From the NCBI GenBank assembly GCA_016930475.1, contig JAFGGR010000050.1, forward strand, positions 1 to 7,031: a DNA stretch of 7,031 bases, read 5' to 3'. Source of the stretch: Clostridiales bacterium. GTDB lineage: Bacteria; Bacillota; Clostridia; Saccharofermentanales; Saccharofermentanaceae. A model generated the notes under the pieces. That model was not told the origin of the DNA, ran no database searches, and saw only the letters and a program-made list of their open reading frames with translations. Below, piece after piece: positions 1-5,323 of the stretch. Both the position numbers and the translations under genes were made by a program. Position 1 is the first letter of the stretch, and the number at the start of each line of letters is the position of its first letter.

Positions 1-182
1 AGGTGTTCAATTGCGGACATCGCCTGGAGATTTATTGCGACAAGGAAGCGGTCGGTTCGATCGTATCCGCTTCCGAAAAATTGGGCGTTGAAGCCCGCGT
101 GATCGGACGGGTGGAGGTGTCATCAGAGAAGGGTCGCAACGAGGTCGTTATCCACGGTTCAAACGGTGTTTACAACTATTGA
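1..182 (+). CDS. purM: Phosphoribosylformylglycinamidine cyclo-ligase (AIR synthase), C-terminal fragment
   Basis: This is the 3' end of a gene that begins before the window. The reading frame starts at base 3 and ends at TGA 180-182, giving 59 visible residues. They begin VFNCGHRLEIY and include ARVIGRVEV, matching the C-terminal domain of PurM as found in the Bacteroidetes-like branch of the family (VFNMGHR...EIY, then xxVGRVE). PurM closes the imidazole ring of formylglycinamidine ribonucleotide, using ATP, in cytosolic purine synthesis. The catalytic and ATP-binding parts lie outside the window, so activity cannot be judged. No other purine gene follows; the next unit is a tRNA with its own promoter. 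No clear terminator with a U-run is seen after the stop. The identification rests on a short tail; another member of the AIR-synthase/SelD superfamily is possible. Confidence 0.72.
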   Translation, partial: VFNCGHRLEIYCDKEAVGSIVSASEKLGVEARVIGRVEVSSEKGRNEVVIHGSNGVYNY

Positions 183-248
183 TGATCCGACTTGTCGGTC
201 CGCTGATCGGGCAGATAATGAAGAGTTCTTGGTGTCCCGGGTTGATTG

Positions 249-277
249 TTGACAATCTCAGAACTCATCGCTATAAT
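249..277 (+). promoter_or_regulatory. Consensus sigma-70/sigma-A promoter of the tRNA gene
   Basis: TTGACA at 249-254 and TATAAT at 272-277 are both perfect consensus hexamers with the optimal 17-bp spacer. Transcription should start near 284, about 20 nt before the mature tRNA. The leader contains the 8-bp palindrome GTTCGAAC (292-299). A full-consensus promoter fits a heavily expressed stable RNA. Confidence 0.88.
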
Positions 278-303
278 CACAATGTTCGTTTGTTCGAACG
301 CAT

Positions 304-379
304 GCACCTTTAGCTCAGTTGGTAGAGCAACTGACTCTTAATCAGTGGGCCCCGGGTTCGAGTCCCTGAAGGTGCACCA
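304..379 (+). tRNA. tRNA-Lys, anticodon CUU
   Basis: A 76-nt cloverleaf can be folded by eye. The acceptor stem GCACCTT (304-310) pairs fully with AAGGTGC (369-375). The D stem is GCTC/GAGC (313-316 with 325-328). The anticodon stem is ACTGA/TCAGT (330-334 with 342-346), with loop CTCTTAA and anticodon CTT at 337-339, which reads the lysine codon AAG. The T arm is 352-368 with loop TTCGAGT. The discriminator is A376 and the CCA end is encoded (377-379). The T stem has one C-U mismatch (C353 with T367, standard positions 50-64); every other stem pairs fully. A consensus promoter lies upstream and a hairpin terminator directly downstream, so it appears to be a single-gene transcript. Confidence 0.95.
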
Positions 380-383
380 GAAG

Positions 384-419
384 AAGGCTTCGGCATTTAT
401 GCCGGAGCCTTTGACTTTT
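384..419 (+). terminator. Intrinsic terminator after tRNA-Lys
   Basis: The 13-nt arms at 384-396 and 399-411 are fully complementary apart from one T-G wobble (390 with 405). The tail that follows is T-rich but interrupted (TTTGACTTTT). The hairpin starts five bases after the encoded CCA, which places it as the tRNA terminator ahead of the metY promoter. The weak U-tract may make termination leaky. Confidence 0.75.
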
Positions 420-452
420 CACCGGCTGATTCGTCATTTTGGGTCTCTGTTA

Positions 453-461
453 TGGTATAAT
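453..461 (+). promoter_or_regulatory. Extended -10 promoter of metY
   Basis: TGGTATAAT is a perfect -10 hexamer (456-461) preceded by the TGn extension. The -35 region at the usual distance (around 433-438) matches poorly, as is common for extended -10 promoters. The predicted start of transcription is near 468. That leaves about 42 nt of leader before GTG 510 and no room for a riboswitch. Confidence 0.65.
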
Positions 462-493
462 CCATGAAAATCAAATTTGTTTTCTTCATACGG

Positions 494-501
494 TAAGGGG
501 G
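494..501 (+). promoter_or_regulatory. Ribosome-binding site that decides the metY start
   Basis: GTAAGGGGG is purine-rich and lies 8 nt before GTG 510, only 2 nt before ATG 504, and downstream of TTG 477. The spacing therefore favours GTG 510, with ATG 504 a weaker alternative. TTG 477 has no such site. Confidence 0.6.
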
Positions 502-509
502 CGATGCGG

Positions 510-1790
510 GTGAGTGATTATCATATTGATACCAAATGTGTTCAATCCGGCTATCAGCCGGGAAACGGAGAGCCGAGAGTACTGCCGATCGTTCAAAGTA
601 CGACGTTTAAGTATAATTCCACGGAGCAGATGGGCCGCCTTTTTGATTTGGAAGAGGCCGGGTATTTCTATTCCAGGCTTTCGAATCCGACATGTGATAA
701 CGTCGCGGCCAAGATCGCCGATCTCGAGGGAGGCGCTTCGGCCGTTCTGACATCTTCGGGCCAGGCTGCCATCCTGATGACGGTCTTAAATGTCTGCGGA
801 GCCGGTGATCACTTGGTTTCTTGCTCGACACTTTACGGCGGAACTTTCAATTTATTCTCGGTCACACTCCCAAAGCTCGGTATATCGGTCAGTTTTGTGC
901 CTCCCGATGCGGACGCCGACGAGATCATCGCGGCCGTAAAGCCGAATACGAAGTTGATCTACGGCGAAATGATCGCCAATCCGGCATTAAATATTTTGAA
1001 TCTGGAGGCATTTGCCTCAGCTGCCCACAAATCCGGCGTTCCTTTGGTCGTCGACAATACCTTTCCGACACCGATCAACTGCCGACCTTTTGAGTGGGGA
1101 GCGGATATTGTCGTGCATTCGACCACCAAATACATGGACGGACACGCGACGAGCATCGGAGGGTGTGTCGTTGATCGCGGTTCTTTTGATTGGGATAAGT
1201 ATCCGGAACGCTTTCCCGGGCTGACGAAGCCGGACGATTCCTATCACGGTGTCGTATATACCCGTCAGTTCGGCTCTGCGGCTTTTACGGCTAAACTGAC
1301 GGCTCAGCTGATGAGGGATATGGGCGCTTCGCCGGCGCCGATGAACGCGTTTTTATTGAATATCGGACTTGAGACTCTGCACCTGAGAGTTTCGCGGCAT
1401 TGCTCGAACGCGATGTCGGTCGCGCAGTATCTGGAAAAGCATCCGATGATCTCTTGGGTGAAATATCCGGGTTTGCCCGGTGACTCTCAATATGCTCTTG
1501 CTCAAAAATATCTCCCGAACGGGGTGTGCGGGGTTTTGTCCTTCGGAGTGAAGGGAGGACGCGCGGCGGCCGTCAAGTTTATGGACGCGCTCAAACTTGC
1601 GGCGATCGTCACTCATGTCTGCGATGCCCGAACCTCGGTCCTTCACCCGGCAAGCCATACACACCGTCAGTTATCCGATGAACAACTGGTCTTGTCGGGA
1701 GTGTCCGATGATATGATCCGTTTTTCCGTCGGTATCGAAGATCCGGGCGACATTATCACGGATCTCGGTCAGGCATTGGATTCACTGTAG
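510..1790 (+). CDS. metY: O-acetylhomoserine sulfhydrylase (O-acetylhomoserine aminocarboxypropyltransferase), PLP-dependent
   Basis: MetY condenses O-acetylhomoserine with sulfide to give homocysteine in cytosolic methionine synthesis. The protein is about 426 residues from GTG 510, a normal MetY length. Cys/Met-metabolism PLP-family landmarks, numbered from that GTG, are the Tyr/Arg pair in YFYSRLSNPT (about 52-61), the phosphate-binding SSGQA (82-86), the ring-stacking Tyr109 in STLYGGT, Asp182 in VVDNTF, and the Schiff-base Lys207 in HSTTKYMDG. The inserted segment around FPGLTKPDDSYHG is typical of O-acetylhomoserine sulfhydrylases and argues against methionine gamma-lyase or cystathionine synthase/lyase, which are nearer 400 residues. 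The frame stays open upstream to TTG 477, but the promoter and ribosome-binding site point to GTG 510 (or ATG 504). It appears monocistronic: its own extended -10 promoter precedes it and a terminator follows. Substrate assignment is by resemblance; other homocysteine- or cysteine-forming activity is possible. Confidence 0.88.
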   Translation: MSDYHIDTKCVQSGYQPGNGEPRVLPIVQSTTFKYNSTEQMGRLFDLEEAGYFYSRLSNPTCDNVAAKIADLEGGASAVLTSSGQAAILMTVLNVCGAGDHLVSCSTLYGGTFNLFSVTLPKLGISVSFVPPDADADEIIAAVKPNTKLIYGEMIANPALNILNLEAFASAAHKSGVPLVVDNTFPTPINCRPFEWGADIVVHSTTKYMDGHATSIGGCVVDRGSFDWDKYPERFPGLTKPDDSYHGVVYTRQFGSAAFTAKLTAQLMRDMGASPAPMNAFLLNIGLETLHLRVSRHCSNAMSVAQYLEKHPMISWVKYPGLPGDSQYALAQKYLPNGVCGVLSFGVKGGRAAAVKFMDALKLAAIVTHVCDARTSVLHPASHTHRQLSDEQLVLSGVSDDMIRFSVGIEDPGDIITDLGQALDSL

Positions 1791-1813
1791 CTCTGTCACT
1801 TAAATTTTTAAAC

Positions 1814-1854
1814 AAAAAAGCCCGTATCCCATTTCGGAATACGGGCTGTTTTCT
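1814..1854. terminator. Bidirectional intrinsic terminator between metY and trx
   Basis: The 9-bp perfect stem AGCCCGTAT (1819-1827) pairs with ATACGGGCT (1839-1847). On the plus strand it is followed by TGTTTTCT. On the minus strand the stem is followed by a run of six U residues from the A-run at 1814-1819. It sits between two convergent genes and can serve both, more strongly the leftward one. Confidence 0.9.
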
Positions 1855-1865
1855 CGAGCACAATT

Positions 1866-2186
1866 TTACTGAGCCGTTTGGATCATCTGGTCGTATGACG
1901 ATTTGTTGCCCATACCGACCTTTTGAGCGACAGGCTTTCCGTCCTTGAATAGAATGACTGTCGGAATACTCATCACCCCATACTTCGATGCGATAGAAGG
2001 CGCCTCGTCGATATTCAGTTTTCCGACCTTTACCTTGCCTTCGTACTCTGTGGCCAGCGTCGCAATCGTCGGAGCGAGCATCCTACAGGGCATGCACCAG
2101 TTCGCGTACATATCTACCAGTGTTAATCCCGAAGCGATCGTCTCATTAAAATTGGTCTCAGTCAGTTCCATTGTTGTGTTTCCCAT
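1866..2186 (-). CDS. trxA: Thioredoxin with a WCMPC active site
   Basis: This is a complete 106-residue thioredoxin, the usual length for the family: a soluble cytosolic disulfide reductase normally recycled by thioredoxin reductase. Visible landmarks are the buried Asp25 in LVDMYANW, the redox pair Cys31 and Cys34 in W-C-M-P-C-R, the cis-proline Pro75 in SIPT, and the FKDG turn (80-83). There is no signal peptide or membrane segment. The residue between the first Cys and Pro is Met32 rather than the Gly of canonical WCGPC, which should alter redox potential or partner choice. The start at 2186 follows a GAAAGGGG-type ribosome-binding site 9 nt upstream; an in-frame ATG five codons later is less well placed. 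It lies divergent from an arsR-type gene and ends at the terminator shared with metY. A consensus promoter lies about 140 nt upstream. It could be a specialised paralogue rather than the main housekeeping thioredoxin. Confidence 0.9.
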   Translation of the reverse strand: MGNTTMELTETNFNETIASGLTLVDMYANWCMPCRMLAPTIATLATEYEGKVKVGKLNIDEAPSIASKYGVMSIPTVILFKDGKPVAQKVGMGNKSSYDQMIQTAQ

Positions 2187-2278
2187 CTTTCATTACCCCT
2201 TTCTTGGTCCCTTTTTCAGTATATGCGATTTTTCACCTTGTATAAATGGCGCTTATCGTTTTTTTATCAGCCATTCAG

Positions 2279-2287
2279 TGATATAAT
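2279..2287 (+). promoter_or_regulatory. Extended -10 promoter for the arsR-family gene
   Basis: TGATATAAT is a perfect extended -10 element. The -35 region about 17 bp upstream is only a T-run (around 2259-2264). Transcription would start near 2294, about 75 nt before the arsR start codon. It points toward the trxA promoter, so the two predicted transcripts would overlap by about 20 nt at their 5' ends. Confidence 0.5.
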
Positions 2288-2319
2288 ATTCACATATGAT
2301 GATGTTTTAATGTTCTGAA

Positions 2320-2342
2320 TTCATTATATCATGATAACTGAA
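2320..2342. promoter_or_regulatory. Candidate operator: dyad over the trxA -10 element
   Basis: A perfect 10-bp palindrome TATCATGATA (2327-2336) is flanked by TTCA (2320-2323) and TGAA (2339-2342), giving a near-symmetric dyad of about 23 bp. It covers the trxA -10 and most of its spacer. A dimeric winged-helix repressor such as the adjacent ArsR-family protein could bind here, but that link is inferred from position and symmetry alone. Confidence 0.4.
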
Positions 2343-2350
2343 TATGTCAA
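2323..2350 (-). promoter_or_regulatory. Consensus promoter for trxA
   Basis: On the minus strand, TTGACA (2350-2345) and TATAAT (2328-2323) are both perfect, with a 16-bp spacer and a TGA extension to the -10 (TGATATAAT, 2331-2323). Transcription would start near 2316, giving a leader of about 130 nt. The -35 lies just ahead of the arsR ribosome-binding site, so the promoter overlaps the arsR 5' untranslated region. Confidence 0.8.
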
Positions 2351-2368
2351 CGTTTTCGGGAGGGGTAA

Positions 2369-2650
2369 ATGAATCACGCTGAATTTCTCAGAAGGACGAC
2401 CATCATGAAGGTCCTGGCTCATCCCGATCGACTTTTCATTCTTCGGGGGCTGTATTTGTCCAGATGCAAGGTCGGAGAAATACAAGAGAAAATGGGGCTG
2501 ACTCAAAGCGGCTTATCTCAACATCTTTCGAAAATGAGGGACGTCGGGATCATCGTCGGCGAGCGAAGCGGCAAGGAGATCTGTTATCGCGTCACGGATG
2601 ATTTCGCGATCGAATTGATGAACTCGGTGTTCAAGGACATGACATTATAG
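2369..2650 (+). CDS. ArsR/SmtB-family winged-helix transcriptional regulator
   Basis: This 93-residue protein is a compact, dimeric DNA-binding regulator of the ArsR family. An N-terminal helix leads into the family motif VLAHPDRLFILRGL (15-28). The recognition-helix region TQSGLSQHLSKMRDVGII (45-62) follows, then the beta-wing GERSGKEICYRV (64-75). The SGLSQHLSKMRD stretch most resembles the YgaV/BigR-like branch, some members of which sense sulfide or persulfide through two cysteines. This protein has two cysteines, Cys33 and Cys72, but not in the BigR/SqrR positions, and it lacks the ELCVCDL arsenic-binding motif, so the signal is unknown. The start ATG follows GGGAGGGG at 2358-2365. It is divergent from trxA and overlaps that promoter region, which makes self-control and control of trxA plausible. 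Its stop lies 3 nt from that of the convergent oxidoreductase gene, with no terminator between. Confidence 0.87.
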   Translation: MNHAEFLRRTTIMKVLAHPDRLFILRGLYLSRCKVGEIQEKMGLTQSGLSQHLSKMRDVGIIVGERSGKEICYRVTDDFAIELMNSVFKDMTL

Positions 2651-2653
2651 ATC

Positions 2654-3796
2654 TTACGAAAAAAACCCCGACATCTGCTCCAACGAAAAATCATCGTTGT
2701 TCGGGATTTCGATTTGCCTGCGCTCCTTTGCGGACTGATAAACGGCCAGCATCGACTCGACCGACTTATATCCGGAATGGGCATCCGCAATGGGGTATAA
2801 TCCGGTGCGGATCGCGTTATTCAGATCCTTATAGATCAGGAAGTGAGGATTCTTGGAAGCCAGAAGTCCCTTGATCCCTTTGTTCTTCAACTCGTGGCGA
2901 TAATACTTGGAAGTGATCTTCTTTCCCTTATTGTCGATGATGTCGAAAAACGGCAAGCCCCGGCGCAATCCGACCCGGATCGATCCGAATTCAGCGTTGA
3001 TATAAAACGAGGCTTCGTGATCGCCCGGATGCGTCGCGGTCGTCCCCTCCAAGAGGCAGAGCGCGCCGTTTTCCATCCGAAGGGCTGCGATCCCGACATC
3101 CTCGGCTTCCAACGTGCGAAAACGTTTACCGAGTTGAGCGACTGCAGAAACAGGCACGGTGTTCATCAGATAACACATCAGGTCCAAGGCGTGAATGCTC
3201 TGGTTCATCAGAGCTCCGCCATCCAATTTCCACGTGCCTCTCCAGACGGCCTGATCGTAATAACTCTGGTCATGGCCCCAGCGGACGATAACGGAACCAT
3301 GGCTGATCTTGCCCCACTTTCCGGCGGCAAAATCGTTGTGAAGTTGCTCCATGATCGGAAGATATCGATAAATATGACCCATAGCGATGTGTTTGCCGGT
3401 GGTTTCCGAAAGTTCGAAGAGTTCTTTGGCTTCGGATGTTCGCAGAGTCATCGGCTTTTCGAGAAGAACGTGACAACCGGCAAGAAGGGCCTTTCGAGCC
3501 GTTTCAAAATGAAGACCCGAAGGTAACGTGATCGCGACGATATCCGGAGTATCGGCCAATAGAAGTGCGTCCAATGAGGGAAAGATCTGTACTTCCGAAA
3601 GTAGAAGCGCGGCCTTGCGATCGTTGACCCGGATTTTTTCGAGGAGGGCGCTCGGCGCTCGTTTGTCGGAATCCACCAGCGCGCACAGGCTAAGTGAGTC
3701 ATTCGCTTTCAAAATAGCATTTAAATGTTTGATCCCGACGCGGCCGCATCCGACCAACGCGACCCGAAGGACCGGGACAGTTTCTTTTTCAGACAT
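2654..3796 (-). CDS. Gfo/Idh/MocA-family NAD(P)-dependent oxidoreductase, WlbA/WbpB-like
   Basis: The 380-residue protein has the two-domain layout of the family. The Rossmann motif G-C-G-R-V-G is at 16-21, Asp42 is at the expected ribose-binding position, and the catalytic-lysine motif EKP is at 113-115. The C-terminal substrate domain contains WRGTWKLDGG (185-194) followed by ALMNQSIHALD (195-205), with His202 as the probable acid/base residue. This last block resembles UDP-N-acetylglucosaminuronate 3-dehydrogenases (WlbA/WbpB), which act in making acetamido-sugar polysaccharides. No other sugar-nucleotide gene is nearby, so the substrate is uncertain. Asn198 stands where many relatives have Asp. 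The start at 3796 is chosen because AAGGAG (3808-3803) lies 6 nt ahead; the open frame runs 20 codons further upstream without such support. No signal peptide is seen, so it is likely cytosolic. Its own promoter is not clear. Confidence 0.82.
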   Translation of the reverse strand: MSEKETVPVLRVALVGCGRVGIKHLNAILKANDSLSLCALVDSDKRAPSALLEKIRVNDRKAALLLSEVQIFPSLDALLLADTPDIVAITLPSGLHFETARKALLAGCHVLLEKPMTLRTSEAKELFELSETTGKHIAMGHIYRYLPIMEQLHNDFAAGKWGKISHGSVIVRWGHDQSYYDQAVWRGTWKLDGGALMNQSIHALDLMCYLMNTVPVSAVAQLGKRFRTLEAEDVGIAALRMENGALCLLEGTTATHPGDHEASFYINAEFGSIRVGLRRGLPFFDIIDNKGKKITSKYYRHELKNKGIKGLLASKNPHFLIYKDLNNAIRTGLYPIADAHSGYKSVESMLAVYQSAKERRQIEIPNNDDFSLEQMSGFFS

Positions 3797-3802
3797 GGGT
3801 AT

Positions 3803-3808
3803 CTCCTT
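3803..3808 (-). promoter_or_regulatory. Ribosome-binding site that decides the oxidoreductase start
   Basis: On the minus strand AAGGAG is followed by 6 nt and then the ATG at 3796. This supports the shorter protein over the two in-frame upstream ATG alternatives. Confidence 0.75.
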
Positions 3809-3894
3809 CATGGAAGAGTCTTCACGAAGAAATTGTATAACAAGTCTTCGCATCATTCTATCTTTTTGCGCGTAAGAATCGATAAAGAGGACCT

Positions 3895-3908
3895 TTTTCG
3901 CTCGAAAA
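3895..3908. repeat. Inverted repeat TTTTCG-CT-CGAAAA upstream of pdp
   Basis: Two perfect 6-bp half-sites are separated by 2 bp. They cover the place where the -35 of the putative pdp promoter would fall, so the repeat may be an operator. A loop of 2 nt is too small for a stable RNA hairpin of full stem length. Confidence 0.4.
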
Positions 3909-3922
3909 CCGGGTTGTTGGTG

Positions 3923-3928
3923 TACAAT
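3923..3928 (+). promoter_or_regulatory. Putative -10 element of pdp
   Basis: TACAAT matches five of six consensus bases and lies 29 nt before the pdp ATG. No good -35 hexamer is found 16-18 bp upstream, so the promoter may be weak or activator-dependent. Confidence 0.35.
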
Positions 3929-3957
3929 TAATTCATCAAAAGCGCGGGGTATTTCTC

Positions 3958-5283
3958 ATGGATATACACGATATTATATTGGATAAAAGATACGGAAAAT
4001 CATTAACCAAGGAGCAAATTGCCTTTTTTATCGATGGCGTCACGGACAAGACCATTCCGGATTATCAGATCTCCGCGCTTTTAATGGCGATCGTCCTTAA
4101 CGGAATGGATCCGGCCGAGATGACGGAGCTGACGCTTCGGATGGCACATTCCGGGGAGACGTGCGATCTTTCCGCCATCAGCGATCAAATTGTCGATAAG
4201 CACAGTACCGGTGGGGTGGGCGACAAGTGTACGCCGATCATCCTTCCCCTCGTCGCGTCATTCGGCGTCCCGGTCGTCAAGCTTTCCGGCAGGGGCCTTG
4301 GATTTACCGGCGGAACGATCGACAAGCTGGAATCCGTCAAAGGATTTCGAACCGAGATCCCGATTTCCGATTTCCCCGAATATGTAAACCGCTGCGGTGC
4401 GGTCCTTTCGGCCCAGACCCCGGAATTGGCGCCGGCGGATAAGGAACTCTATTCTCTTCGCGATGTCACCGGTACCGTAGATTCGATCCCTCTGATCGCG
4501 TCCAGTATCATGAGTAAGAAAATCGCCGGCGGAGCCAATGCCATCGTATTGGATGTGACCTGTGGAGACGGAGCCTTTATGAAAGATATCGATAGTGCCG
4601 CGGCACTTTCGCACGCGATGATCGATATCGGGAGAATCGCCGGACGCCCGGTGACCTGCGTCATTTCTTCAATGCGGGAGCCGCTCGGACACGCGGTCGG
4701 TAATATCCTGGAAATGCGGGAGGTCGAGGAATTCTTTAACGGAACAATGTCCGACGATTTGCGCACCGTGTGTCTCACTTTGGCCGCGTCGATGCTCCGG
4801 ATGTCCGGTCATAAGGAAGCGCAGGATTTCCCGGTCGCATACGCGCTTTGCGAGGATAATGTTCGATCCGGAAAGGCGCGGGACGCGTTCCTGTCCTTTA
4901 TCAGATCGCAGGGAGGAGCGGTGCGAGCGGACGGAACCTTGGAATATCGTGATCGGCCGGTCCTTCGGGCAGAGATATTTGCCGATGCGGACGGCTATGT
5001 TCACGAAGTCCTCGCCTCCGATATCGGAAAAGCGTCGGTACGGCTCGGCGCGGGAAGAAAGCGCAAGACCGATAACATCGATTTTGGTGCGGGGATCATG
5101 GTCCATAAGAAAATCGGCGACTTTGTAATACGGGGGGACTGCCTTTGCTCCCTTTATACCGGCGAAAACGGACTCGCGGATCAGTCAACGGTAAACGACG
5201 CTTCGACATTGGTGAGAAGCGCGTATCGCATCGCATCGGACGCTCCGGCCAAGCCGGTTGAGATCATTGATATATTGAACTGA
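3958..5283 (+). CDS. pdp: Pyrimidine-nucleoside phosphorylase (thymidine phosphorylase family)
   Basis: This enzyme splits uridine, thymidine or deoxyuridine with phosphate into the free base and (deoxy)ribose-1-phosphate, in cytosolic pyrimidine salvage. The 441 residues match family length. The N-terminal helical domain is followed by the phosphate-binding KHSTGGVGDK (81-90) and the glycine-rich SGRGLGFTGGTIDKLES (110-126). The pyrimidine-binding YSLRDVTGTVDSIPLIAS segment (165-182) supplies Arg168, Ser183 and Lys187, the counterparts of E. coli DeoA Arg171, Ser186 and Lys190. His82 matches DeoA His85. Phe116 replaces the His usual in GLGHTGG. The start ATG has GGGG 8 nt upstream. The gene stands alone here: no cytidine deaminase, deoC or nucleoside transporter is adjacent. 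A DeoA-type thymidine-specific enzyme cannot be excluded, but the broad-specificity Pdp type is usual in Firmicutes. It ends eight bases before the -35 region of the ruv promoter. Confidence 0.9.
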   Translation: MDIHDIILDKRYGKSLTKEQIAFFIDGVTDKTIPDYQISALLMAIVLNGMDPAEMTELTLRMAHSGETCDLSAISDQIVDKHSTGGVGDKCTPIILPLVASFGVPVVKLSGRGLGFTGGTIDKLESVKGFRTEIPISDFPEYVNRCGAVLSAQTPELAPADKELYSLRDVTGTVDSIPLIASSIMSKKIAGGANAIVLDVTCGDGAFMKDIDSAAALSHAMIDIGRIAGRPVTCVISSMREPLGHAVGNILEMREVEEFFNGTMSDDLRTVCLTLAASMLRMSGHKEAQDFPVAYALCEDNVRSGKARDAFLSFIRSQGGAVRADGTLEYRDRPVLRAEIFADADGYVHEVLASDIGKASVRLGAGRKRKTDNIDFGAGIMVHKKIGDFVIRGDCLCSLYTGENGLADQSTVNDASTLVRSAYRIASDAPAKPVEIIDILN

Positions 5284-5290
5284 GCACGAC

Positions 5291-5319
5291 TTGCATCATT
5301 TTCGGCAGATTGCTATAAT
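5291..5319 (+). promoter_or_regulatory. Promoter of the ruvC-ruvA-ruvB operon
   Basis: TATAAT (5314-5319) carries a TGC extension (TGCTATAAT, 5311-5319). TTGCAT (5291-5296) is a partial -35 hexamer at a 17-bp spacing. Transcription is expected near 5326, about 30 nt before ruvC. Confidence 0.72.
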
Positions 5320-5323
5320 AAAA

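Larger units (their letters stand above)
2273..2343. repeat. Long imperfect inverted repeat spanning the trxA-arsR promoters
   Basis: The left arm (2273-2292) read on the minus strand is TGAATATTATATCACTGAAT. The right arm (2316-2343, plus strand) contains the same blocks in order: TGAAT, then ATTATATCA, then CTGAAT. It has 2 extra bases after the first block and 6 extra bases (TGATAA) before the last. Each arm contains the extended -10 of one of the opposed promoters, so the repeat is a mirrored promoter/operator unit. Confidence 0.7.

Noticed and set aside
187..198. CCGAC-TT-GTCGG hairpin as a terminator for purM
   Set aside because: The stem is short, the loop would be too tight and no T-run follows.
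284..300. GTTCG...CGAAC sequence before the tRNA as a LexA box
   Set aside because: The half-sites are in the reverse order to CGAAC-N4-GTTCG, and a LexA site on a stable tRNA promoter would be unexpected. It is recorded only as a leader palindrome.
477..509. TTG start at 477 for metY
   Set aside because: It would lie about 9 nt after the predicted transcription start with no ribosome-binding site. The purine-rich site at 494-501 and the homologues' N-terminus (SDYHIDTKCVQ) favour GTG 510 or ATG 504.
2245..2275. AATGGC/GCCATT hairpin in the trxA leader as a riboswitch or attenuator
   Set aside because: It has only a 6-bp stem around a large A/T-rich loop, with no terminator on the trxA strand and no known riboswitch core.
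2843..3526. 227-codon open frame on the plus strand opposite the oxidoreductase
   Set aside because: It is antisense to a clearly coding gene with complete family motifs. Its translation shows no recognisable domain, consistent with a codon-bias shadow.
3797..3957. Promoter for the oxidoreductase on the minus strand (TACAAT at 3837-3832 or TAGAAT at 3860-3855)
   Set aside because: Both have plausible -10 hexamers but neither has a convincing -35 at a normal distance, so I could not choose between them.
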